Positions 40,434-47,596 of a stretch of DNA of 47,596 nt are shown in pieces. Source of the DNA: JBAZOJ01 sp041648755. Lineage in GTDB: Bacteria; Planctomycetota; B143-G9. A program made the translations under genes and the position numbers. Each line of letters starts with the position of its first letter. Position 1 is the first letter of the stretch. The notes under the pieces were generated by a model. The model was not told the DNA's origin, made no database searches, and worked only from the letters and a program-made list of their open reading frames with translations. The stretch covers positions 1 through 47,596 of the forward strand of contig JBAZOJ010000003.1 in the NCBI GenBank assembly GCA_041648755.1, in the 5' to 3' direction.

Positions 40434-41318
40434 CTAAGCGCGGACGAAGCCTATTTCCTGAACGACCTGCGCCGGAAATCCGGGTACTTCGCGCTCAATC
40501 CCCGTTTTCAAGAGAGTCCCGTGCTCAACGTATGAGGCAAAGAGAATGTTGTCCGTCTCCGAGAAAACCGGCATCCGCTTCAGCTCGGACAGAGCAATGG
40601 GACTTGCCGGGAAATACTCCAGCAGAACCGGCTTGTAGGACTCAAGAAGAACCTCTTTTTCCTCTTTCAGCCGTTCCAGCAGTTGGGAAACCAATGCGAG
40701 ATCATAGGTCGACTTCCCAAGTATGTCCGAAATCGCAGCAATGAGCTCCGGGCAGACGTGCAGCCCCGCCGCGAAGTGATCACGGTCGAATGGCAACCCC
40801 TTCCTGAGCAATGCGATCCGGATCGCCTCTTCGATGGCATGAAACAGGTAGTGAAGCGAGTCGAGTGTTTCACCAAGAGTGAAGTAGTTCTCCCCCCTGC
40901 CCAACTGCAGAAGGAAGCGATATAGCACTGTAAGCGAGTACTTGTCAACCTCCGAGCGAGTACACGGCGCGAGGTTCTGTAGCGTTCGCGCCGTCCGCCC
41001 GTCTGCGTCGTACAGGATCCTGCACCGGGCAAGAGCGAGCCGCACGGAATTCAGGCATCCGGCATTGAGAGCTTTGTGGAATTCATCAAGCCCGACGACG
41101 GACACGTTCAGCAAGACATCGTTCTCGACATACACGCAAGACTCAAGCGGAAAGTCCTCCGTGCGCACGACAACAAGGTCAAGATCAGAGTACTTCCCCA
41201 TCTTTCCCGTCAGATAGGTCCCGAAGACTATGATCCCCGAGACTCCAGGGACTTTCGACCAGCGTGAAACGAAGGCGTCGAGTGCATTGTCAAGAACCGA
41301 AGTACTTGCCATATTCAT
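40434..41318 (-). CDS. Nucleotidyltransferase-fold protein with C-terminal helical domain
   Basis: The 294-residue protein begins with a pol-beta-type nucleotidyltransferase motif: IIVFGTYLTGKMGKYSDLDLVVV, with Gly33-Thr34 in place of the usual Gly-Ser and the metal-binding Asp45 and Asp47. The rest is helical (LYRFLLQLGRGENYF, LDSLHYLFHAIEEAIRIALLRKG) like the helical partner domains of MNT- or KNTase-type enzymes. The substrate is unknown; small-molecule or protein nucleotidylation are both possible. Its start overlaps the ABC ATPase gene by 4 bases; a Met two codons downstream (41312) is an alternative. Confidence 0.8.
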   Translation of the reverse strand: MNMASTSVLDNALDAFVSRWSKVPGVSGIIVFGTYLTGKMGKYSDLDLVVVRTEDFPLESCVYVENDVLLNVSVVGLDEFHKALNAGCLNSVRLALARCRILYDADGRTARTLQNLAPCTRSEVDKYSLTVLYRFLLQLGRGENYFTLGETLDSLHYLFHAIEEAIRIALLRKGLPFDRDHFAAGLHVCPELIAAISDILGKSTYDLALVSQLLERLKEEKEVLLESYKPVLLEYFPASPIALSELKRMPVFSETDNILFASYVEHGTLLKTGIEREVPGFPAQVVQEIGFVRA

Positions 41319-42268
41319 CTCTCCGTTTTCGATGCGGAATTCTGCTTCATGTATCCCAGGAAAACTTCACGGAGTGTTCTCTTCCGCGGAGCAAGCCTCG
41401 ACACGCGGAAACCAGCTCCAACCAGCAACTCGTTTATCCCGGAGGGGTCGCCGTTGGTAACGAGAAGCACGCCGTCCTCTTCTGCCAACGCACTCAGTCC
41501 CTTCGATGTAAGCAGATCGCACGCCTTCTGCGAATCCGAAACCGACACTTCGATCGTGCCGTCACCGGCAACGAGTTCCTGCACTCCCCCCTCGTATAGC
41601 AACTCGCCATTTCTGAGAATTGCAGTGCGGTTGCACAATTCCTCCACCTCGCTCAGCAGGTGGCTGGAAAACACGATCGTAACTCCCTCTGTCTCGCTGA
41701 GCGCGCGTATGGCCGAAAGAAGCTCGTATGTCCCTTCCGGGTCAAGACCGTTTGTTGGCTCGTCCAGCAGAAGGAGCCTTGGCCGCCTCAACATGGCGAG
41801 CGCAAGTCCGAGACGCTGCCGCATGCCATGAGAGAATGTGCTGACCCGGCTCGCCGCGCGCGAAGCGATTCCGACGTTATCCAGGACTTTTCTTATGCGG
41901 GAATCCTCCACTCCGCCCCCAAGGCGACCGAACAACTCCAGATTGCGATAGGCTGTCAAATACGGGTAAAAAGCAGGCACATCTACCAATGCGCCGCATA
42001 CCGCCAAGGCCTCCAGCCTGCGCCGAACTACGTCCAGCCCGAAAATTTCCGCAGTCCCGGAAGTCCTGCGGACGAGCCCCAGCACCAACCGGAAAGTCGT
42101 CGTTTTTCCGCTCCCGTTAGGCCCAAGGAAGCCATAGATGTCGCCCGAATTGACCGTTATGTTGAGATGGTTAACCCCAAGAAAACCGTTCTGCGATCCG
42201 CCCGGACCGGCGAAACGCTTGGTGAGATCAAAGGTCTTCAGAGCCGCAGGCAGCCCGCTTTCAGTCAT
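41315..42268 (-). CDS. ABC transporter ATP-binding protein (CcmA/NatA type)
   Basis: The 317-residue ATPase has Walker A GPNGSGKTT (residues 49-57), the signature FSHGMRQRLGLALAML, Walker B LLLLDEPTNGLDP and the switch His in SSHLLSEVEELC. A C-terminal domain of about 90 residues (ELVAGDGTIEVSVS... LREVFLGYM) is typical of the ABC-2 exporter group. No membrane permease gene lies in the window. The start at 42268 is preferred because GGAGG precedes it and the preceding gene ends at 42261, giving an 8-base overlap; codons upstream to 42427 lie inside that gene. Confidence 0.92.
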   Translation of the reverse strand: MTESGLPAALKTFDLTKRFAGPGGSQNGFLGVNHLNITVNSGDIYGFLGPNGSGKTTTFRLVLGLVRRTSGTAEIFGLDVVRRRLEALAVCGALVDVPAFYPYLTAYRNLELFGRLGGGVEDSRIRKVLDNVGIASRAASRVSTFSHGMRQRLGLALAMLRRPRLLLLDEPTNGLDPEGTYELLSAIRALSETEGVTIVFSSHLLSEVEELCNRTAILRNGELLYEGGVQELVAGDGTIEVSVSDSQKACDLLTSKGLSALAEEDGVLLVTNGDPSGINELLVGAGFRVSRLAPRKRTLREVFLGYMKQNSASKTER

Positions 42269-43316
42269 TTTTTGAAACCTCCAAGAGTTCGGGCCTGGCC
42301 GTGAACAAAGGCGCAAGGTCCGGATCGGCGGCCGCCCAATCGGTGTCCGCGAAGCCAAAGGCAACAGCTTGAGTGTACATGTCGGCCGCTCTGCCGATGT
42401 TCCCAAGACGACAATACAGGCAGGCAAGACGGTACAGTGGACGCCAGCTCTTGGGTTCCACTTCCTGCCACTTCGATATCACGTCCATCGCACTCCCGAT
42501 CATCCCTGCCGTGGCGAGACATCCTGAGTAGTTATCGAGGATCTCCCCACTATTGGGCGTAACGGAAAGCGCCCGGGCATAGAAAGCCACCGCCGCGTCT
42601 ATTCTGCCAGTTCGCTCCGCGCAGATTCCCAAGTCGTTCAGAATCCTGTCGTCCTCCGGTGCGAGCCCCGCGGCTATTGAGAGAAGTTCGAACGCAGGCT
42701 CGAACATATTCCACTTCATGGCAATGCGCGCCTTGTTGCAGATGGCCCCAAGAAGAGACGGGGACCGACGAAGCGCTCTGTCAAAAGCGGCCAGTGCCTC
42801 AACATCCTGACCTCTTGCCATCCGGCAACAACCAAGGTTGTAGTTCGCAAAAGGATGTTCCGGCCTCAGTTCCAGCGTTCGTGCGAGCATCTTTTCCTCT
42901 CGCGCGAGGTCCCCATCGCCGCCGAAGGCAACCGACAAAAGGAAAGATGCCTCAACATCATCAGGCTTATGGCGCAAGTACTCCAACAACTCGCGAGTGG
43001 CTGTTTTCCAGTCACGCTTATTTATCAGGCTGTACGAGGTCTTCAGTTGGTTGTCGAGCACTTCCTTGGAGTAGTAGTCCTGCGGGAGCACAACCCGGCT
43101 GATAAGATCCGGATGCTCCTCTACATTCTCCCCAAAGGGCCCGGATACTGTGATCGGAGGAGTGGATGTCGCTGAAGGTGGCTTCATCGAAAGATCCGCG
43201 GTCGCCAGGTAGTTGTCGATCCAGGATCCCTGGGCATTCTGAGGAGTCCCATTATTGCACGACACCAGCATGGCTATGGTGAAAACGGCAGACAGGAAAA
43301 GAGACAAACGTTTCAC
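42261..43316 (-). CDS. TPR-repeat lipoprotein
   Basis: The 351-residue protein has a lipobox LVSC (Cys20) behind a short signal peptide. A linker of about 80 residues follows, and then at least six tetratricopeptide-type helix pairs (for example ELLEYLRHKPDDVEASFLLSVAFG, PFANYNLGCCRMARGQDVEALAAFDRAL, VAFYARALSVTPNSGEILDNYSG). TPR arrays serve as protein-binding scaffolds. The GTG start at 43316 is chosen because GGAGG lies 8 bases before it and because it gives a 4-base GTGA overlap with the preceding stop. An ATG at 43331 is the alternative. Confidence 0.85.
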   Translation of the reverse strand: MKRLSLFLSAVFTIAMLVSCNNGTPQNAQGSWIDNYLATADLSMKPPSATSTPPITVSGPFGENVEEHPDLISRVVLPQDYYSKEVLDNQLKTSYSLINKRDWKTATRELLEYLRHKPDDVEASFLLSVAFGGDGDLAREEKMLARTLELRPEHPFANYNLGCCRMARGQDVEALAAFDRALRRSPSLLGAICNKARIAMKWNMFEPAFELLSIAAGLAPEDDRILNDLGICAERTGRIDAAVAFYARALSVTPNSGEILDNYSGCLATAGMIGSAMDVISKWQEVEPKSWRPLYRLACLYCRLGNIGRAADMYTQAVAFGFADTDWAAADPDLAPLFTARPELLEVSKND

Positions 43317-44662
43317 TTCCCAATCCTCCATGCCGCGTTATCGCGATAATCTGACTCTCGCGCGGGGCGAGTGACCGAATCCAAGTCATATCCGCCCGAA
43401 TTGCAGACCACGCAGGCAGTACCCTCCGGAACATCAGGCAGCTTGATCCGCGAGCCCGAGGCTATCTCAAGTGACCGAGTTCCAAGTTCCCTGCCGCCAC
43501 AGCCGGAGGGCGCGCTGAGGAAGTTGATAGTGCATGTGCCTGATACTGAGCCTGTATTCTCCACGATAAACTCGTTGCCGTCAAGAATTGCTCTGAAATT
43601 CGGCAGACTCTCGGCTTTGGGAACAACCCAGATCGCCGAGGTTTGCCCCCTGCTTTTCCCCTTGCGATAGGTCCAACTCCAAGCTTCCTCGCTCTGACCG
43701 GAGACCCGAATCTCGGCTGTCTTGAAGCCCTTCCATTCTCTGTAGAGATTTTGTCCGGCGAACAGGCTGATGGAATCAGGCTCGATGTCAAATTCGATAC
43801 TGAGGCGAACATCTTCCTCACCGACAATCCTCTCGCCTATGCGGGCGACAGATTTCGGCAGCACTTCAGAAAAGCCGTAGACCGCAACGGTGCGTCTCGA
43901 CCGAAAAGCTCTCTCGATATCTTCCCATCTTGTCGAGTTCGCATAGACAACCGTGGCGGCGCCGAAGGGGCCCTTTTCTTCATGCGCATCCGTGGACCCG
44001 GCGGCAAAGAGCAGCGCGCCACCATCTGCGGCAGCCCTGTAAGCTGCTTCCTCGAACCTGCCAATCGCACAGAGCGCTCCATTGTAACACTCCAGCCCGT
44101 CGGCCAGTTCCGCTATGTCCGGTCTTTGCCAGTAATCTTCTTCCCACTCAGAAGGTCCGGGACCGGGATGATGAATTACGACGATCCCTGCCTGCGCGTG
44201 GGCAGCCTCTACGGCGGATCTGAAAGGAAGCTGATCGGGGATAGCACGTCGAATGCCGAGAAAACCCAGGTGGTTATTGTTCGGGTATCCAGCAATGGTG
44301 CGGAAGTTCGGCCCCGGCTTGACGGTGTATTCCAGTCCCAGTTGAACATTCAGTCCGGAAATGTCCCTGGGAAACCTGGATGCAACTGCATCGAACAGAC
44401 CACAGGTTTCTGGTTTTCCTGAGGCCAGGGAAGAGTGCGGCGTCCAGAACCAGGACTTGTAGCCAGCTCCGGCGTATACCGCAGCCATGGTTTCGATCGA
44501 AGCTCTCCCGTCATCCGCGACTCCCTCGAACGCTGAACAATGGCCATGCAGGTTGACGATGACTCTGCCGGTGGCTGGCGGAGTCTCCTCTGCGGAAATC
44601 GCTGCTGCAATCGCAACGACCAAGACGAGACAGGCGGTTAGAACCGCCTCAGCATGTTTCAT
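43313..44662 (-). CDS. Secreted PHP-domain (CehA/McbA-type) metallohydrolase
   Basis: The 449-residue protein has a signal peptide (AVLTACLVLVVAIAAAISA-EE) and a PHP domain with its metal ligands: VNLHGHC (His39, His41), WTPHSS, LGLEYT, VVIHHPGPG and GSTDAHEEKG. PHP enzymes hydrolyse phosphoesters or related bonds; the secreted CehA-like group has broad or unknown substrates. A beta-rich C-terminal region (about residues 285-449) follows. The start at 44662 is the first ATG; a TTG at 44671 is less likely because a TATAAT box lies at that spot. It overlaps the next gene by 4 bases and is the first of 13 minus-strand genes. Confidence 0.87.
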   Translation of the reverse strand: MKHAEAVLTACLVLVVAIAAAISAEETPPATGRVIVNLHGHCSAFEGVADDGRASIETMAAVYAGAGYKSWFWTPHSSLASGKPETCGLFDAVASRFPRDISGLNVQLGLEYTVKPGPNFRTIAGYPNNNHLGFLGIRRAIPDQLPFRSAVEAAHAQAGIVVIHHPGPGPSEWEEDYWQRPDIAELADGLECYNGALCAIGRFEEAAYRAAADGGALLFAAGSTDAHEEKGPFGAATVVYANSTRWEDIERAFRSRRTVAVYGFSEVLPKSVARIGERIVGEEDVRLSIEFDIEPDSISLFAGQNLYREWKGFKTAEIRVSGQSEEAWSWTYRKGKSRGQTSAIWVVPKAESLPNFRAILDGNEFIVENTGSVSGTCTINFLSAPSGCGGRELGTRSLEIASGSRIKLPDVPEGTACVVCNSGGYDLDSVTRPARESDYRDNAAWRIGK

Positions 44663-44670
44663 ACGCTGCA

Positions 44671-44676
44671 ATTATA
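44671..44676 (-). promoter_or_regulatory. -10 box of a putative leaderless promoter before the PHP gene
   Basis: The minus strand reads TATAAT (a perfect -10 hexamer) eight bases before the ATG at 44662. No good -35 box lies at 16-18 bases upstream. If used, transcription would start at or beside the start codon. Confidence 0.45.
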
Positions 44677-44700
44677 TCCGGATACCCCTGCTCCGAAAGC

Positions 44701-44726
44701 AAAAGGGGCGGTCAAGCCGCCCCTTT
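44701..44726 (-). terminator. Rho-independent terminator of the aldehyde dehydrogenase gene
   Basis: AAAGGGGCGG pairs with CCGCCCCTTT (10 bp) around a 5-base loop. On the minus strand it is followed by TTTTGCTTTC. It lies just after the stop at 44742 and before the PHP gene, so the two transcripts are separate. Confidence 0.85.
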
Positions 44727-44741
44727 CATCAGCGCTTGCTG

Positions 44742-46274
44742 CTATTCGCCAAACTTAATCCCCTGCGCAAGGGGAAGGTCGTCGCTCCAGTTTATCGTGT
44801 TCGTCTGCCGACGCATGTAGGCCTTCCAAGAGTCGGAACCGGATTCGCGGCCACCTCCGGTGTCCTTCTCTCCGCCGAATGCCCCGCCAATTTCGGCTCC
44901 TGAGGTGCCGATGTTGATGTTCGCAATTCCGCAGTCGCTGCCCGCGCACGATAGGAATCGTTCCGCGGATTTGACTCCGTTTGTGAACATGGCGCTTGAC
45001 AAGCCTTGTGATACCGAGTTGTGCTCTTCGATCACCGAATCGAGAGAACTGAATCTCATTACATACAGGATCGGAGCGAAGGTCTCCTCGTGTACTATCG
45101 GCCAATCGCTCTTTGCTTCAACAATTGTCGGGGCGACGAAGTGGCCCCGTGCAAACGCCTCGTCAGTCAGGCGCCTTCCACCGAACAGCACCTTGCCGCC
45201 GCTGCGTTTGACGGCCTCGAGAGCGGCAAGATACGCCTTGACCGATTTCTCCTCCACGAGAGGTCCCATAAGCGTGCCCTGCTCCATCGGATCGCCGATT
45301 TTCACCTGCCCGTATGCCTTCACTAAGCGGTCCGTGAACGATTCTGCAAGGCTCTCGTGCAGAAACAGCCTGCGTGTGGATGTACAGCGTTGCCCCGCAG
45401 TTCCGACCGCACCGAACAGCACCGCCCGAAGACATAGATCCATGTTCGCGTCGGGCATTGCGATGATTGCATTGTTTCCGCCAAGCTCGAGCAGCGTCCG
45501 CCCGAGCCGCTTGCCGACGATCTCGCCGATGTGCCTGCCCATCGTGCACGAACCTGTCGCGCTTATCAGCGGGACTTTCGGATCGTGGAGCATCGGGTCG
45601 CCCACTTCATCGCGCGAGCCAATCACCAGATTAAAGACTCCCTGGACCCCGTTGCGATCGCACACGCGGTTGGCGATGTGCTGAACGGCAATCGCGCACA
45701 GCGGCGTCCGCGAAGAGGGCTTCCAAATCATCGTGTCGCCACAGACCGCCGCAATGGCCGCGTTCCATGCCCAAACAGCAACCGGGAAGTTGAAGGCCGT
45801 GACGATTCCTACGACTCCCAGTGGGTGCCATTGTTCGTACATCCTGTGGAATGGTCTTTCGGAGTGCATTGTCAGCCCATAAAGCTGACGCGAGAGCCCG
45901 ACAGCAAAATCGCAGACGTCGATCATCTCCTGGACTTCGCCTTCGCCCTCCGGCAGAATCTTGCCCATTTCAAGGGTGACAAGGGCGCCGAGGTCGCGCT
46001 TGTGAACCCGGAGTTCCTCTCCGATTTGCCTGATGATCTCGCCGCGTCTCGGGGCCGGGATCAACCGCCATTCGAGGAAACTCTTGTGAGCATGGCCCAC
46101 AATCCTGTCATAGTCAGCCCGACTGGCCGTACGAACCTTCCCAAGTTCCTCGCCGGTCGCAGGATTGTGCGACACAAGCTCCGGGCCTTTCGTATCGAGC
46201 CATTCGCCACAGTAGGCGCCTGCGTTGACCGGCTTGATGCCCAGCCGTGTCAGGATATCCCTTGCCTTGCTCAT
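44742..46274 (-). CDS. Aldehyde dehydrogenase of the ALDH7 type (probable L-aminoadipate-semialdehyde/piperideine-6-carboxylate dehydrogenase)
   Basis: The 510-residue NAD-dependent enzyme has VTAFNFPVAVWAWNAAIAAVCGDTMIWKPSS in the cofactor site, LELGGNNAIIA with the general-base Glu, and GTAGQRCTS with catalytic Cys297. The C-terminal stretch NIGTSGAEIGGAFGGEKDTGGGRESGSDSWKAYMRRQTNTINW is diagnostic of the ALDH7 (antiquitin, AmaB/Pcd) group, which oxidises alpha-aminoadipic semialdehyde in lysine breakdown. No other lysine-catabolism gene is near, so the substrate is likely but not certain. GGAG lies 6 bases before the ATG at 46274; a longer frame to 46586 is not supported. Confidence 0.93.
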   Translation of the reverse strand: MSKARDILTRLGIKPVNAGAYCGEWLDTKGPELVSHNPATGEELGKVRTASRADYDRIVGHAHKSFLEWRLIPAPRRGEIIRQIGEELRVHKRDLGALVTLEMGKILPEGEGEVQEMIDVCDFAVGLSRQLYGLTMHSERPFHRMYEQWHPLGVVGIVTAFNFPVAVWAWNAAIAAVCGDTMIWKPSSRTPLCAIAVQHIANRVCDRNGVQGVFNLVIGSRDEVGDPMLHDPKVPLISATGSCTMGRHIGEIVGKRLGRTLLELGGNNAIIAMPDANMDLCLRAVLFGAVGTAGQRCTSTRRLFLHESLAESFTDRLVKAYGQVKIGDPMEQGTLMGPLVEEKSVKAYLAALEAVKRSGGKVLFGGRRLTDEAFARGHFVAPTIVEAKSDWPIVHEETFAPILYVMRFSSLDSVIEEHNSVSQGLSSAMFTNGVKSAERFLSCAGSDCGIANINIGTSGAEIGGAFGGEKDTGGGRESGSDSWKAYMRRQTNTINWSDDLPLAQGIKFGE

Positions 46275-46353
46275 TTCTGCTCCTTTGGGCCCATAAGATA
46301 CCGGAAATCCGCAATTATGCAAAGAATATCCGCGCGTCATGCGTCCACTGCGG

Positions 46354-46359
46354 TACAAT
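46354..46359 (+). promoter_or_regulatory. -10-like box before the alpha/beta hydrolase gene
   Basis: TACAAT ends 7 bases before the ATG at 46367. No -35 match lies at the proper distance. It resembles the close -10 boxes before manA, the GNAT gene and the PHP gene. Confidence 0.35.
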
Positions 46360-46366
46360 ATCGGGG

Positions 46367-47596
46367 ATGAAAACGCGGCGAGCAATTCTCGTGATTGCCT
46401 TCTGCTCAGCCATTGCGGCCCTTGCATGGGCTGCAATGCACCTGTCGACCGATACCTACCAGCCATTGAAGGCTTCTCCGGCGCCTGCCGTCGGACCGTC
46501 CCTGTCTGTCGCCTCAAATCAGTCGCCGCCTCCCTCATCGCTTGGAACTCTTTTTGGAGAACCCTCCGCCGAGGAAGCCGCCGCATTTGCTGACGACGTA
46601 TTCATCACACTTAGGGACAAGCTTCCGCCCCTTCCGGCAGATGTCGCAGAGAGAATGTCGTCATACAGAGCGGAGTTGTTGTCCTTACCCGAAAACCCAA
46701 AATCCGAGGCTTGGAGAGTGGGCTTGCTCGGACAGCTCGATTACCTTGAGTATGCCGTAATCTCAGGCTTCCAGACCGAGAGGCCGGAGGACAAATTCCG
46801 GGAGCAACTCAGGGCCTTCAAGACCGGGAGGGATCCATATCAACTTCAATCCGATAGCTATGTTCGCGGGTATGTCTCCCCCGTTGATGGAACGATCGCG
46901 CATTACGCGGTCACTCTGCCCCCCGGCTATATCAGCACAGAACGCTATCCACTCCTGATTTCCCTGCACCATCATGGTTGGACCGACTGGTTCAGGCCAT
47001 TTCAAGGGTGTCCGGCCCCCCAAGTGGAAGGCGCCATTTGCATATCTCCACACAGTAGAGGTTCTGCAGACTACATGTGGGTCGCGCTGGACGAGACTGT
47101 TGCGGCGATCGAGGATGCGATTGCCAACTACCCGATTGATCCGAACCGGGTGTATATCACCGGTTACAGCATGGGTGGAACGGGTTCCTGGAATCTGGCA
47201 GTGCATTCCCCGCATCTCTTTGCGGCAATTGCGCCTGTTGCCGGAAACGCCGATTTCACGGCTTGGGTTAAGCGATGGAACTGGCGTCTGGAAAGTGACT
47301 CTCCGTTTTCCTTCCTCCGAAAATACCTGCGCGAGTCAACCTGTCCCGCGGCATATGCCGAGAATCTCGTAAACATGCCGGTCCTGTGCTATCACGGTGA
47401 AGGCGACACAATTGTCCCGGTGGAGCATGCTCGGGGAATGACCGACCGCCTGAAGCAACTCGGATACAAGAATGTCGACTATCGCGAGTCCGCGGGAGGT
47501 CACTTCTCAGTGTCGATCACGGAAATATGGCCGTGGTTGGCTGGCTATACCCGCAACCGTTTCCCTTCCAAGGTCGTCTGCAAGACGGCCACATTG
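46367..47596 (+). CDS. Secreted alpha/beta hydrolase (PHB-depolymerase/esterase-like), 3' truncated by window end
   Basis: From the ATG at 46367 the frame stays open for exactly 410 codons to the window end. A signal peptide or anchor (residues about 5-24, AILVIAFCSAIAALAWAAM) is followed by a Pro/Ser linker and a helical segment of about 120 residues. An alpha/beta hydrolase domain begins near residue 180. It has the oxyanion strand YPLLISLHHHGW, the nucleophile motif GYSMGG (Ser268), the acid in GEGDTIVP (Asp347) and the His in GGHFS (His379), a complete catalytic triad. The layout is that of esterases related to PHB depolymerase and feruloyl esterase. It is divergent from the aldehyde dehydrogenase gene with 92 bases between. 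Confidence 0.87.
   Translation, partial: MKTRRAILVIAFCSAIAALAWAAMHLSTDTYQPLKASPAPAVGPSLSVASNQSPPPSSLGTLFGEPSAEEAAAFADDVFITLRDKLPPLPADVAERMSSYRAELLSLPENPKSEAWRVGLLGQLDYLEYAVISGFQTERPEDKFREQLRAFKTGRDPYQLQSDSYVRGYVSPVDGTIAHYAVTLPPGYISTERYPLLISLHHHGWTDWFRPFQGCPAPQVEGAICISPHSRGSADYMWVALDETVAAIEDAIANYPIDPNRVYITGYSMGGTGSWNLAVHSPHLFAAIAPVAGNADFTAWVKRWNWRLESDSPFSFLRKYLRESTCPAAYAENLVNMPVLCYHGEGDTIVPVEHARGMTDRLKQLGYKNVDYRESAGGHFSVSITEIWPWLAGYTRNRFPSKVVCKTATL

Noticed and set aside
44860..45684. 274-residue and 279-residue plus-strand frames opposite the aldehyde dehydrogenase gene.
   Set aside because: The minus-strand frame encodes a complete ALDH7 enzyme with all motifs; the others are shadows.
1..47596. 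CRISPR arrays, rRNA genes and insertion sequences.
   Set aside because: No regularly spaced repeats, rRNA signatures or transposase motifs were seen on either strand.

Overview
This is a gene-dense, moderately GC-rich bacterial window with 33 protein-coding genes (two cut by the window ends), three tRNA genes and no rRNA, CRISPR array, phage or transposase gene. Lipoprotein signals, a secretin, a PpiD-like chaperone, an SPFH protein and many secreted proteins point to a diderm envelope. The DUF4175-like, coiled-coil, PQQ/PDZ/CBM9-like, HEAT-vWA and CehA-type PHP proteins resemble genes common in Planctomycetota and neighbouring uncultured phyla. The short form of ThiC suggests an anaerobic or early-branching lineage. 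The phylum is an inference and should not be relied on.

Layout. 1-5358: two tandem paralogous adhesin-like genes, each with Ig-like repeats and a C-terminal DUF3494 (ice-binding-like) domain. The second is a probable lipoprotein behind a near-perfect sigma-54 promoter. 5549-8960: small accessory genes (two methyltransferases, a GNAT, two GIY-YIG nucleases) around a tRNA cluster Gln(CTG)-Glu(CTC)-Asn(GTT), with palindromes and broken tRNA-Asn copies that fuse into the 3' ends of the GIY-YIG genes. 9027-14264: a self-contained operon with its own promoter and terminator: zinc-ribbon/TM2 protein, three modular four-helix membrane proteins (six modules in all) and an SPFH-SHOCT protein. I consider this the best candidate for an undescribed system; its nearest known analogue is the YdjGHI membrane complex that anchors PspA in Bacillus.

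14287-22447: a PpiD-like chaperone on the minus strand, divergent from a plus-strand operon of manA, an RsuA/RluB-type pseudouridine synthase, a secreted protein, thiC, a HEAT-vWA protein and a membrane-anchored beta protein, ended by a strong terminator. 22460-25258: a large hybrid sensor protein with a periplasmic SBP domain, whose H-box histidine is replaced by serine and whose receiver domain is degenerate.

25265-44662: an unbroken minus-strand run of 13 tightly packed genes. In transcription order these are: secreted PHP hydrolase, TPR lipoprotein, ABC ATPase, nucleotidyltransferase, folC, glyA, small lipoprotein, secretin, a membrane protein with an acidic tail, a 1776-residue PQQ/PDZ/CBM9-like protein, a DUF4175-like membrane protein, a coiled-coil secreted protein and a thioredoxin-fold-like secreted protein. 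The last seven look like one envelope system with two folate genes placed upstream. 44742-46274 is an ALDH7-type dehydrogenase. It is divergent from a secreted alpha/beta hydrolase that runs off the right end.
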